From: Liriodendron chinense
Taxonomy: Eukaryota > Streptophyta > Magnoliopsida > Magnoliales > Magnoliaceae
Length of the DNA: 64,000 nt
Assembly: GCA_003013855.2 (NCBI GenBank)
Contig: ML058433.1
Coordinates: 7,067,966-7,131,965, forward strand
Reading direction: 5' to 3'
The translations under genes were made by a program, and so were the position numbers. This document shows, piece after piece, positions 1 to 11,348 of this stretch. Positions within the stretch are counted from its first letter, which is position 1. Each line of letters starts with the position of its first letter. The notes under the pieces were generated by a model that was not told the origin of the DNA, made no database searches, and was given only the letters and a program-made list of their open reading frames with translations.

Positions 1-51
1 CCTAATGAAAAAGAGGTGGCCCGTACAATAGATGGCCCACATTCGATAACA
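1..51 (-). repeat. Copia A, start of 3' LTR (rest lies off the window)
   Basis: Read on the minus strand, this begins TGTTATCGAATG and is recognisably the same sequence as the outer end of the LTR at 14447-14656, which begins TGTCATCGGATG. Both continue to a shared CTTTTTCATTAGG-like stretch. Immediately inside it, at 52-62, the minus strand reads TAAAGGGGGAG, a normal polypurine tract for priming plus-strand synthesis. The missing part should be about 160 bp given the right LTR length of 210 bp. Confidence 0.8.
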
Positions 52-1830
52 CTCCCCCTTTAGTTGGAGCATATATATCGTGTACGCCCAATCTGATAAA
101 GAGGCGATCTAGCTGAGTATGACCCAGAGCTTTCATGAACATATCTACCAGTTGGTCTTAGAACTTGACAAATGACATGGAAATTTCTTTGCTAGAAACC
201 TTCTCCTTGATGAAGTGATAGTTGATCTCGATGTGCTTGGTTCTCTCATGATAGACAGGATTGTTGGCAATATGAGAAGTTGCTTGATTGTCACAATATA
301 ACCTCACACCAAGATCAACCATAATCCAAGCTCGCATATTAATGTCTTAAGACAAATGAGTTCACACATCGCATGGGCCATTGCCCTGTATATAGCCACA
401 ACATTAGAACGGGGGTCTACACTCAGCTTCTTAGTCTTCCATGTAACACAATTACCATCTACAATGGTAGCTATCCTGGACCACCGGTGCGGTGCACGCG
501 TGATGGCGTACGCATGGGAATGGGAAAGGATGGTCATAAGTTATTAGTGAAGGTTGGAGTGTCACCGTACTCTTATGATTGGGGGTTAGAACCCTTGGCT
601 ATCCTCGGAGGGTTTTGGCGGGGATTATAGGAGGGCTATGGTAAGAGATTAGCTATAGCGGCATTACTGCTCACCCCCCCACGATTACCATCTACAAAGT
701 ATGGTAGCTAGTAATATATTGACTATCTAATGGAGAACTAACCCAACATGCATAAGAATATCCTTCTACACTGAGATGACCATTCTGTTTATAAAGGATA
801 CCACGACCAGGAGCTCCCTTTAAATATCTAAGGGTATGAAGCACGGCCTCCACATGAGGGGCTTAGGGAGCCTGCGTAAATTGACTAACCACACTGATTG
901 GATATATGATATTAGGTTGGGTAATTGTTAGTTATAGATCAATTTTCCAACCAATTGATGATATCTCCTTGGATCATCAACCAATTATCCCCAATCCACA
1001 CTAAGTTTCTTGTTTGTACCATGGGAGTTTTAGCGAGCTTGGCTCTTAGAAGGCCTATTTCATGTAATAAATCCATCATATATTTTCGTTATAATAAATT
1101 GATGCTACCTTAAACCTGGCTACTTCAATGCCCAAGAAGTATTGAAGACGGCCCAAGTCCTTCGTATAGAAGTGCTATTGTAAAAAAATCTTCAACTAAT
1201 CAATCCCTCTACTATCACTTCCTTTGATGATGATATCATCCACATACACAACCATCATAATAGTGCCCGTATTACTTTGACTTACAAAATAGAATGGTTC
1301 GCCTGGCTATTTTTCATCTCGAATTTGAATGCCACTTTACTAAACTTGTCTTTAATGATGATATCATCAACATACATAACAAACACAATAGTGCCCATCT
1401 TAATTCGTCTTACAAAAATAGAATGGCTGGCTTGGCTACATTTCATCTCGAATTTGAACACCGCTTTACTAAACTTATAGAACCAAGCTTTTGGAGATTG
1501 TTTCAAATAATAAATTGATTTCTTAAGACGGCATACCTTATTTGACCCCTTACTTGACTCCCTTTAAGCAACAAACCTAGGCGGTTGCTCCATGTAGACT
1601 TCTTCAACTAGATCTCCATGAAGAAAAGCATTCTTCACAACAAGTTGATACAATAATCAATCTAAATTTACAGCAATGGAAGCAACCACATGTACAAAAT
1701 GAAGCTTTGCTGTAAGAGGTCTCTAAATAGTTCTTCTAGAGTCTGAAAGTACCCTTTTACAACCAACCGAGCTTTTAGCCGATCAACTAAACCATCAAGA
1801 TTATATTTCACTATATATACCCATCTGCAT
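52..1830 (-). pseudogene. Copia A reverse transcriptase and RNase H (decayed)
   Basis: This is the C-terminal half of a Ty1/copia polyprotein, broken by many stops and frameshifts. On the minus strand the RT signature VKNAFLHGDL with a following VYMEQPP lies near 1565-1640. The YVDD active-site motif lies near 1360 and again near 1235, because about 128 bp are duplicated in tandem. The RNase H stretch VTWKTKKLSVDPRSN lies near 400-460, and a KHIEINYHFIKEK-like block near 190-240. The 3' tail leads directly into the polypurine tract. About 230 bp of unrelated sequence interrupt RNase H at roughly 470-690. Confidence 0.85.
1226..1482 (-). repeat. Tandem duplication of ~128 bp across the RT active site of copia A
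   Basis: The block containing atgatgatatcatc starts at 1227 and again at 1355, with homologous sequence continuing through the ctcgaatttgaa.gcc..tttactaaact stretch of each copy. The copies differ at several positions, so the duplication is old or arose between diverged strands. It repeats the YVDD region and is incompatible with a working RT. Confidence 0.85.
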
Positions 1831-2760
1831 CAAACTACACACTTTCTAGTAGGTGGTTTAGGGCTGATTTGCACGTTGCACGGGCATCTCCCCAATTTCA
1901 ATAGTAGTGTTGGTACAATGGGAAGCGTAGTAGTGGAAATCTCTTCAAACTGTAATGACTTTCCTCCCTTGGAGAAATATAGTCTGTTCAAAGAATTCGA
2001 CATTAGCGGACACATAGCGTCTATGGGGAACAAGATTATAACATTGTTTCCTTGTTGAGTACGGGAGTACTCAAGAAAAATACACTTGAGAGCCCTTAGT
2101 TCAAACTTGTCATGAGCATGATTGAGCTGATATACAAAATACACACAACTGAATATTTTTGAAGGAATAGAGAAAGAATGAATTTGTGGACACGAGACAG
2201 AGGTGACTTTCCATCTAGGACAGATGAAGGGATCCAATTTATTAGGTAGCATGTAGTTAAGACTGCATCACTACAAAATATTTTCGAAACCTTCATATTC
2301 AACAACAATGCCCTAGCAACCTTAGGTAAATGATGGTTCTTATGTTCAACTATCCCATATGGTTGTGGTGTGTGCGCACATGAAGTTTGGTGAATAATGC
2401 TATTAGATAAAAGATATAAGTTAAAATAATGAGATATATATTCCATAGCGTCATCTAAACGTAGAACACACACTTTTGAATTGAATTGTGTTTGTGCTTC
2501 CATATGAAATTCTTTAAAACAAGAAAATACTTTTGACTATCTATCATCAAAGATAACAAATTACTTAAAAGTAGATAAACTAGAAAGATGAGCAGGATCC
2601 CAAATATTAGAATATAGTAAATAAAAAGGTTTATCACTTCTTTTGTCCACACGAGGAAGAAACGACACTCTATGGTGCTTGCTCAACTCACAAGTCTCAC
2701 ACTCTTAGACATATGTGACAATAATGGAACTAGACCCTACAAACTACTTAAAGAAGATGA
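1830..2760 (-). pseudogene. Copia A integrase (decayed)
   Basis: On the minus strand this reads as the integrase core and C-terminal part of a plant copia element. The block HQTSCAHTPQ followed by ARALLLNM and CYLINWIPSSVL (about 2250-2440) matches the usual H..SC..TPQQNG..ER motif, with the conserved Glu region changed to GIVEHKN. The C-terminal block FSCVYFVYQL and ALKCIFLEYS lies around 2060-2160. Frameshifts and stops separate the pieces. It lies between the protease region on its right and RT on its left, the normal copia gag-PR-IN-RT-RH order. Confidence 0.85.
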
Positions 2761-3703
2761 CCAAGCCTAGAATGCCATTGATATGGAGAGATGTTTATCT
2801 GCAATGCAGCTCCAGTTATTCCACTGTCGAGGTAATAAAGTTCATTCACTTCATGCCCTCTACAAATCATAATCCTTGTTTTTAGATCCTAAAATTCACA
2901 ATAAGAAGGATAAAGTGTGACAGAACAATTTAAAGATTTGATTAGTTTACTCACTAACAACAAACTCAAAGAGAATTTAGGAATATAGAGTACTGACGAT
3001 AATGAAAGTGACGGGGTAGAACAACCAATACTTGACCTAAACACACGGGTTGAAGTACCATTTGCTAGTGTGACAGAAGAAATGGATGATGACTTAACTA
3101 ACTAAGACGATTCATTGTGCTTACCAATTGTGACAGAACAATTTAAAGATTTGATTAGTTTACTCACTGACAACAAACTCAAAGAGAATTTAGGAATATA
3201 GAGTATTTACGATAATGAAAGTGACGGCGTAGGACAACCAATACCTGACCTAAACACACGGGTTGAAGAACCATGTGCTAATGTGACAGAAAAAATGGAT
3301 GATGACTTAACTAAGACAATACATTGTGCTTTCCAATCATATGATTGGAAGCTCCTAGGTCAATGACCAAAGGTACACTAAGTGAGAGTGACTGTGGAAG
3401 ATGATGCATGAGTAGAATGAACCTTCCAAAGTTTAGCATATTCTTCTTTGGACAATATAACTGTATAACTTGCAGTACTAGGCATGTAAACGAAGGAGAT
3501 AGGCTTGAAGACATAACCCTTAGTGCTATCATCTAAAGAGCGAACTTGATTTGCCCAAGCAAGTTTACTAACAAGATCCCAACACTTATCAACCGTGTGG
3601 TTACATAGACTACAATGAGTGCATTGCCAATTACCTCGACCACGACCGAAGCTACCACTAAATTTGTTTCATGGTCTCCCCAATTGTTTCTACCTCCAAA
3701 GTA
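2760..3703 (-). pseudogene. Copia A protease and gag-pre-integrase region (decayed), with tandem duplication
   Basis: The minus strand near 3330-3360 encodes VIDLGASNHM, a mutated form of the copia aspartic protease motif D-S-G-A-x-x-H-M. Around 3600-3660 are remnants of the zinc-knuckle and glycine-rich end of gag, which continues at 13288 beyond the inserted element B. A block of about 213 bp starting TGTGACAGAAC at 2916 recurs at 3129 and ends near 3340, giving a tandem duplication within the protease-integrase linker. Confidence 0.75.
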
Positions 3704-3708
3704 ACCTC

Positions 3709-5637
3709 TGAAATTGCGGTTTGCACCGCTATTGAGATAAGCCTGAAGGTATGCTTATGTCCTAGAGGGGGGTGAATAGGACTTTTCACAAATTCCTTGA
3801 CAATTAAAAACTTTAATGCATTCACAATCCAATTTACCAATTAAGTCTAAGTAAATGCAAGTAAATAGATCACACAAGATCTTTCTAAATTATCAACTAT
3901 ACTAAGACAAGCATTTGATCAAACGGTTGATATGCATGCTTGTACTAAGCATTCAAGGATTTTATATAAGCATTTTGCCAAACATAAGAGGGGCATTAAG
4001 TTAAGCACTTATAAAATCAATCTCAAATCATAATAGCAGACAAGATGCATTCACCACATTACACACGATGTATAGTGGTTCGACGATGAGTCTACTCCGC
4101 TTCTGGTTTAAGTACTCGACTCCTTTGAGCACACCGGCATTCACTATCGGAGATTTTAAATGAGGTTCACCTCTCAACCTTTACAACCTACACAAGGTCT
4201 ATTCCTACACAAGGACTTCTCAAATCCTACACAAGGACAACGCACGTATTCTCCCGTGTCGGAGGCCTACGCAAGGACTTTCAAGTCCTATGCAAGGACA
4301 CACGTTCTACTCAAGGACAACTCCGAAATTAGGTCACAATCTATAGACCTCAATCTCAACAAGAAGGGGGAATCAAACAATGGACTCTATAAGCTTAAAT
4401 ACTTACAAGAGATGAGCCCCGATTCAGTGCCGTTGAGTAGCTTCAGCTTCCACGAATGCATCAGCTCCTCTTCAAGCTCCCACGATCAGCTGCCAATGCA
4501 TATAATGTTCCTAGACTAATGCCGGGTAGGTGGGAGGAGGTATTGATGTTCCATTTGCCTATTACAATACAATGGTTAATGAAGGAACTATCAATCTGAT
4601 CATTCAATGGCTATAAATGACTTCAAGTTGAAGTTTTAATGATAGGGACAGCCATGAATGCTATGCTTGAGTTCATTATTCAAACTGAGCTTTGAATACT
4701 CAATGTAGTGCCATTAATGGCTAGGTTTAAAAAATGAACTCAAGACAATGATGAGCAAAAGAGATTAGGTAAGGCTCTTAATTGCCTCTCTCAATGCTCT
4801 CAATGGGTGTGCAAAGGATGCCATTAAAGGCTTCAAGATATGCCTTTATAGATGCCCAAAAACGAGCACAAACGGATATAAAATGGTCATATTCCGACCT
4901 GCCTGGGACCCTCTGTGGTCGGCCGGATTTGAGGCCCGACCTGTTAGCCGGCCGGCCCTCAGATGGGTCGGGTAAGTGGTCCAGAAAACAGAAACTCGTT
5001 GGACACTTTTTAGAATGTCCGACCTGCTAACCAGCCGATCGGATAGGGTAGCCGACATGCTGTCCGACCTATTGGCCGATCGGTCGGCAGACCTGTCCAA
5101 ACATTGTTTTCATTCAAAGACTGGACATATTTTTGCCATGTCCGGCCGGTCAGATGGTCCATCTAACCTGCTATCCGACCTGTTTGATGACAGGTCGGAC
5201 TTACCTGATGTTCAATTTTTTTGCTGGTCAAGGGATCAGTATGATTGATCGGCCGGCCGGTAGGCCTTATACATGGCCTTTTTCAAGCTGAATTCCAGCT
5301 GAACTATTGGTGCCCAACCAAGGTGTTTTTCCTATGATTTTTCATAGTTTAGCACCTACTTAAAGAAGGTCCAAGACTAATCATCTTGACCTTAAGACCG
5401 TGGATAAAATGGCTAAGATAAGAATGTTTAGAAAGCCATAAATACAGGTGTTTTGGGATCCTATGGGCTGTCTATATGAAACTTTCCTTCTGAACTTGTT
5501 TTGACTTGAACTTGAGTGCAGAAAGCTGCTTCGGTCTTCAAGTCTTGAGTCTTCAATCTTCATCGGGGCTCACAAGACTCGACTGTCTTAAGCAATCACT
5601 GAATTGACAATACGATGCACGAATCAGTGCACTAACA
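3709..5637 (-). repeat. Element B left (3') LTR, 1929 bp
   Basis: It runs from TGAAATTGCGG to GCACTAACA on the + strand, so in element orientation it begins TGTTAGTGC and ends CAATTTCA. It is collinear with 11349-13287. It contains a GTCCTA/TAGGAC stem-loop at 3759-3782, a TATA-like ctttatagat near 4850 (minus TCTATAAAG), and a GC-rich run of near-palindromic ggccggtcgg-type repeats at about 4894-5262. Small differences from the right LTR show that the element is not very young. Confidence 0.92.
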
Positions 5638-6734
5638 ATCTCCCCCTTTGTCAATTACGTGACAAACCTAAGACCGTTCATGATCTCCATATCATGAATA
5701 TCTCAAAACCAAGAAACTATCACACCCAATTACATGTATATACAAAATATTACAAGGTTATCTTTACAAAATGACATGTACAGACTCGAAATGTCTTCAA
5801 ATTCTCCCCCTCAATACCTGCACCTAAGAAAGCCAGCAAAAAGACATAAACGGCTTCTTAGTGGGATATATTTCTCCCCCTTTTTGTCAGTGATTGACAA
5901 AGGTTAGCTCGCAAAAGAGTATGCCTATGAGAGCAGGGAAGCTGAACCATGAACAATAAGCAATAAAGTACATAAAATATGTCAATCAGACAATTTAAGG
6001 GAAGAGACGGATTATGAAAAACATGGGAGAAAAGAAGCGACACATAGCAACATGATATACAATTAATCATTACGCACAAAGGGCCTTTTGCCCAATTAAC
6101 CAACCACCCTTAATGGCATGTATATCAAGATCAGTTAATCAAAATAAGCTATATTTAAACAGAACAATGAGTCAAAAGGGCTTAATGTCCAGACCATCCA
6201 ACCTCCCCTTATCAATATACCAATAAAATCAAATAGACTCATCAATATAGCAATAATGGACCAGAAATGGGCATTTTGCCCTCGCCATCCAACCTTCCAA
6301 TAATCAGATTTTCATTTAAAATTGTATGCTCATATGATTTATGGTAATGAAAACAGATGATAGGCCAAACGATATGGACCTATAGCAAGATTCAAAGTGT
6401 ATATAGCCCAATCGGCTAGTCTCACTCAATCAATATCCAATAAGGTACAAGACTCGAAACGAATATAACTGTAAAGCACAAGTATTTGTCGAAGAAAAGA
6501 CCAAAAATGGGTGAGTCACCCAAGCACAATGATATATACATGCAACAAATGGACACTCTAAAAAAGATGTATCAATATAGCTCAAGGAGAAGAAATCTAA
6601 ACATATGTGGTCATAAACAGATATAACTGTAAAGCTCAATCATCAAAAGTCAAACAGTCATCCAAAATATATAAATATATATAACATGATGAGCGACTGG
6701 TGTCTTGGTCATACAAAAAGATACTCCTGACCAA
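5638..6734 (-). other. Element B polypurine tract and 3' non-coding region
   Basis: The minus strand at 5638-5652 is a purine-rich tract, AAAGGGGGAGAT, directly against the left LTR. The rest is A/T-rich with no convincing ORF. A second copy of the tgtca(g/a)tgattgacaaagg plus tctccccctt signal occurs at 5870-5905; the same block occurs in element K at about 60045-60085. These repeated polypurine-like boxes may be alternative plus-strand priming sites, which is an inference. Confidence 0.6.
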
Positions 6735-8088
6735 GACAGCTAACTCATGACTCGTCTCTCAGAAGTCAGTCTCATCGTCCTGATCAGGTGGAGTGGGCCA
6801 CCCCGATATTGACGCTCCCATCTATCCTGCCTCTCCTCGTACTGAGACATCCGAACCAGAATATGAGCCTGTCCCTGCAACAGCTGCTCGTCTGTCTACT
6901 GCATCTGTACGAGCATTTGCATGATCCGATCCTATGTCTGAATAATGCGGTCCTGAGTCTGGCGTATCTTAGAGAGCAATGCAGGAGGAGCCGCAGATGA
7001 AGATGGATGATCTGAGGGCAAAGATGTGCTTACGATTTGGAAATGTGCGAACTGGAGTACTGAAACACCCTGGATGCTGACGAGGATCTTCAGATGATCG
7101 TAGAGCAGGCTTAGACTCAGTATGCTGTGGAATCTCCTGCTGCTGCATCTGCTGCCTCTACTGTCGCTGATCCCTTCTTCGTTGAAGTTCTGCTTGAGTG
7201 ATCTCCATTCTGGCGATAATGGATTTATTGATGATGATAGGCCTAACGGGTTTTTCGGTTGGATCAACAAGACCTATGGTTTTGGCAAATTTCCCTATGA
7301 GGCACCCAAAGGGAAGGCCTGCTGATTGACTGTCAGTTCCCAAAATAACAAAATGAATGGTGCTCATGATCGTAGAGGGGAGACACATCTTCTCACCCTG
7401 ACTGACTTGGTACAGAACAGACACCATGGACTCGGTCATGTCAACTTTGTTGCTCTTACGGGCATAGACGTTTCTAAAGAATAAGTTGTGGAGAATCCGA
7501 TAGTCCCACGTCATATAAGAAGACCGTAAAACACAACCACTAACCTCCCTAGGGTTGTCCCCGTCACAAAGAACATCAATCATATCAGGCATAGGTGTAG
7601 CCTCCTCGGAAAAATCAGGGAGATCACACGGATCAATAATAGGAATGGTAATAGCTTGAGATATGGATTCCAGACCGAAAGTCCATACAGAGTTGTTGTA
7701 ATGGACAGTGAAGGATATGGGATCTTCAATGGTGTCTTAACAGCATGCATAAAATTTACGGATAATGTTCCTTTGCATAGGACCTCCCATATGCAACATC
7801 GGCTCCCAATCTATTGCTTTCAATAAATTTACAACATTGTAGGGTTCTAAGTCCACAAGAGAGGCTGATCTCTCACAAATCACATCTCGGTCAGTGAATT
7901 TTGCCTAATTGGCAAGATGAGATGTGTTAGAACTTGGGATTGAGAAGGGGATTTAGAGGTTGAAGCTACCACTTTTTCCTTGGAAGCGGTTTTTTTGGAT
8001 TTGAGTTGTGAGGGCCCCTCATCATGTTGTTTCTTTGAATGGCATTTACACCGAGGAGGGGTCTCATCTCTTCTACTACAGGAAGACA
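6735..8088 (-). pseudogene. Element B second ORF, similar to 'putative plant transposon protein' family (broken)
   Basis: On the minus strand from ATG at 8088 the N-terminus is basic and serine-rich (MSSCSRRDETPP). A frameshift near 7890 leads to a conserved globular region containing MLHMGGPMQRNIIRKFYA. A stop lies at about 7738-7740. An intact 144-codon stretch at 7592-7158 includes SNKVDMTESMVSVLYQV and MCLPSTIM. A glutamine-rich tail follows. The same domain, recognised from RSTNKSDLTANMVNLLYHV and LCLPSII, occurs in element K at 57938-58941. The family resembles the plant proteins annotated as 'putative plant transposon protein' (PF20167, from memory). Its molecular role is unknown. It lies downstream of gag in the same orientation. 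Confidence 0.6.
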
Positions 8089-9284
8089 TAATGGAAGCCT
8101 AAGATCCACACAAATCTACCCTAGGTTTCAAAAGAAAGGGATGCAACAAAGAAAACCCAAATAGAAACCCTTATCGGAGAAGATAACAAGAAAAAGCTTG
8201 ATTTGGAAGAGAAATGCACAACTTGGGGAGCTTCAAATTATATTTGGAGACCTAGGATACCTTGAGGAGGGCTAGGGAGAGCTTTGGAGTGAAAAAGGGA
8301 GTGAGAAGAAGTGAAATGGAAATGAAATAACCACTCCCGACCGTTTTAAGTGCTGGCCGGGTGAGCCCGTTGGACTGTATCTGCCCGGCCGGTCCTCAAA
8401 TTTTTTTTTATTTTGTTTAGAGCGATTCTGGCCTACTTAAAGCTCCCCGGGTTGCACCCACTGGACGACTGCCGGCCGGTCGGACAAGGGTCATCGGCTG
8501 GCCGGACCTCAACAAAAATGCACATCTTGAGCAGTTTTTAAGGTCCACAAAGATGGGTCCGCTTTTGTGTTCTCAAATATGATTTGTTTGAGACCCAATC
8601 AAGCAATTTAGGTTAGCCAGAGGTTCATGAGCATTACACATCAAAAAGCTTAAGATTAACCATATGATTTTAAGGGATTTGATGCCTTAAATGACTAAAT
8701 TTTAAGACAGAGTGAAGTGAGGGATCTTATTTTCAGATTTTCCTATTATGCTCAGGAATGATGAGGCTTAATCCTTTGATATGGATCTAGGCTTATAATG
8801 AGACTTCTTAGTTCAAGTTTGTCTATATTATGATGTAGACAACATTTTCTCAATATTCAAGGCCATGAGGATATGCAATCAGTTTATGCCATATAAAGTA
8901 GTTGAGAATCTCAAATATTGAATCAAGATCATACGACAAAATAGAAAATCAGATATGAAGCTAAATTATTGAGTAAAGTTGACCATTACGATGATTAGAA
9001 AAAGGTAATATATTTACTCAATCTAAGCCAATCAGGGTACCATTAGTTTAGCAAGGTGAATTTTACCAATAGCATGCAAGAGCTAAACTTATTTAACAAG
9101 AATTAGAGGCTATGATCCTCAGAATTTACCATGAAGATCAATGAATTTAAGGCTAACACTGGAAGTAATCAATCCTGCAAATCACAAAAACTTGTTAGCC
9201 AAAATCCAAAGCATAGCTGCCTATGGATTTTAGAGATTTATATTTAAAACACAATCCAAGGAAGCTGGCACAAAACATTGAGAA
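8089..9284 (-). other. Element B spacer between gag and second ORF
   Basis: No ORF is supported here. Part of it (about 8330-8530) repeats the GC-rich gccggccggtcgg motif found upstream of the LTR promoter. This suggests an internal promoter-like or LTR-derived segment driving the second ORF, which is an inference. The remainder is A/T-rich and unlike coding sequence. Confidence 0.45.
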
Positions 9285-11276
9285 TCACTTTTCCTTCACG
9301 ACCCATTTGGCAACAACTTTCATTGTGCCGGGGTCATGTGAGGATCTATTAAAAGTTCTCCTATTTCCTGGAGAGTTGTTCTTTTTATATGGTTGCTCAT
9401 AGCCCAATCTCATTTCATCAATTATTCTATTGGTCTTGTCATTTATTAAGGCTACTTGTTTGAGCAAAGCATTCATTCGAGCATCATTCTTTGGTGGAGT
9501 CAGAAAATTTCTCCCCACATTCTTTCGATTCTTAGCGGGGACTCCTAGTGTGATGTGCTTTTCTTCCTTTTGGAATAGATTTGCCTATCTTGCACTGGGA
9601 GGAAGAGAGCTGTGGGCGTTTAAAGGCTAAACATTCAGATTTTAGGTGACCCACATCACCACAAGCATGACAAATAGGGGATGCTTTGGTTTTACTTCCT
9701 GATGTACCATCGTTTTTTCTCACCATAGGAGGGACAGAAGCAGTCTTAGAGATATGACTGTTAAAACCAATTCCTCTTTTGTCCATAAGTGATCTCCCTA
9801 CTCCCAAGAGCTTTTCAAGGTTTTCTTCTCCTTGGGCGAAATGTCTTCTAGAGTCAACAAGTTGACATTTAAGACGATCAATTTTATCATTTACCTCTTT
9901 GAGTTCTTTTTCAAGGATCATATGTTTATCTAGAGTATCACCATTCATGAATTTTTTTTTTTTCATGTTCAAGAGCTTCATTCTTCTTTTTCAGCTCTTC
10001 TAAATTTTGACATAGCTTTTGATTTTCAATTTTTAAACCATCAAGATTTTTTGGATAGTTTATCATTTTCAACCTTCATTTGTCCCAACTTCTTTGTGAT
10101 ATTCATACTTTCAATCTAAAGTTGGTTGTACACTTCTTGAAGTTCATCATCCTCACTCTCATCATCAGTTAAGGAGGTATGGTTAACATTGTCTCCCTCT
10201 TTTTCATTTTCAGGGAGAGTTGTGGTGGTGGAGATCATAAGAGCTTTCACCGATCTTTGTTCACCATCATTATGGGAATCATAGGAATCGGATTCCGAGC
10301 TAGTATCAGCCCAAGTGATAACAATGGCCTTTCTCCCTTTATGTTTCTTTTCATCGTTTTCTGAGCAATTGGGAGCAATGTGACCGTACTTCCCACAATT
10401 ATAGCATTTTGGTTTTTTTTAATCTTCCGAAGGATTTACTTGTATGGTTCTTATGATCAAAATGCTTTCCTTCCTTGTGGTGGCTCTTGCTTTTAAAGAA
10501 TTTCTAGAATCTCTTAGCCATAAGAGTCATTTCTTCTATGTTCATTTCCTCATCATCATTTTCTTTATAAGTGTGTGCTTTGTGAGAGGTTTTCAAGACT
10601 GAATATTTAGATTTTGTGGAAGGTCTGAAATGAAGCTCATAAATTTGAAGGGATCCTAGTAGTTTTTCAACTTTCAGTGTCTAGGTCCCTACACTCTTCT
10701 AGAGCAATGACTTTAGATGAGAAGTGTTCCGGTAGAGATCTTAAGATTTTCTTACAAATTTTGCTATCCGGAACCTTCTCTCCTAGTCCACACATGTCAT
10801 TGGTGATGTTATTTACACGTGTGAAAAATTGTATGAAGGTTTCATCCTCCTCCATTTTTATATTCTCAAATTGTGTTGCAAGGAGTTGGAGTTTAGATCT
10901 TTTGACTATGCTTGTTCCTTCATGAGTCACTTCTAGAAAGTCCCATGCTTCCTTACTAGTTTGGCAATTTTGAATGTGACCAAATTCATTTATCGAGACT
11001 GAACAAAAAATGGCATTTAAACCTTTAGCATTACAAACACGTTGAGCTTTATCAAAATTATTAGTCCACATGGCCTTCTCTCTTGGTCTAAGGACATCCG
11101 GTTCACAATCCTTTCTTAATGGTATCCATTGGGACGTTATAACCAAATTCAATCATGTCCCATACATCAGAATCGGTGGATTCTAAAAAGATGCGCATTT
11201 GAGCTTTTCAATATGGATAGTTGGATCCTTTGAAGAACAGTGTCTTGGTAACGGAAGTGGAGTATTCCATAGACAT
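9285..11276 (-). pseudogene. Element B gag, copia UBN2-type with one zinc knuckle (broken)
   Basis: Starting from ATG at 11276 (MSMEYSTSVTKTLFFKG), the minus strand encodes a copia gag interrupted by stops. The middle, 11152-10667, is a 161-codon run with the UBN2-type features AWDFLEVTHEGT, LQLLATQFENIKM and ILRSLPEHF. After frameshifts, 9981-9532 supplies a coiled-coil segment (LEKELKEVNDKIDRL) and a CCHC zinc knuckle, CHACGDVGHLKSEC. The last part, 9518-9285, ends VVAKWVVKEK. Gag would form the cytoplasmic particle that packages the element's RNA. Nothing with protease or RT motifs follows it. Confidence 0.8.
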
Positions 11277-11336
11277 ATTTTCAAGCTTACTCTAGGATCA
11301 ACCTCTAGGCGGTTAAGCCTTTAAAGGGGAACCCTT

Positions 11337-11348
11337 TCTGATACCAAT
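11337..11348 (-). promoter_or_regulatory. Element B primer binding site
   Basis: The minus strand next to the right LTR reads ATTGGTATCAGA, matching the plant copia primer site complementary to the 3' end of initiator tRNA-Met (TGGTATCAGAGC). It sets element orientation and identifies the right LTR as the 5' LTR. Confidence 0.9.

Noticed and set aside
4160..4519. 119-codon ORF with a partner at 11800-11988
   Set aside because: It lies at the same place in both LTRs of element B and is not conserved between them beyond LTR identity; an LTR coincidence.
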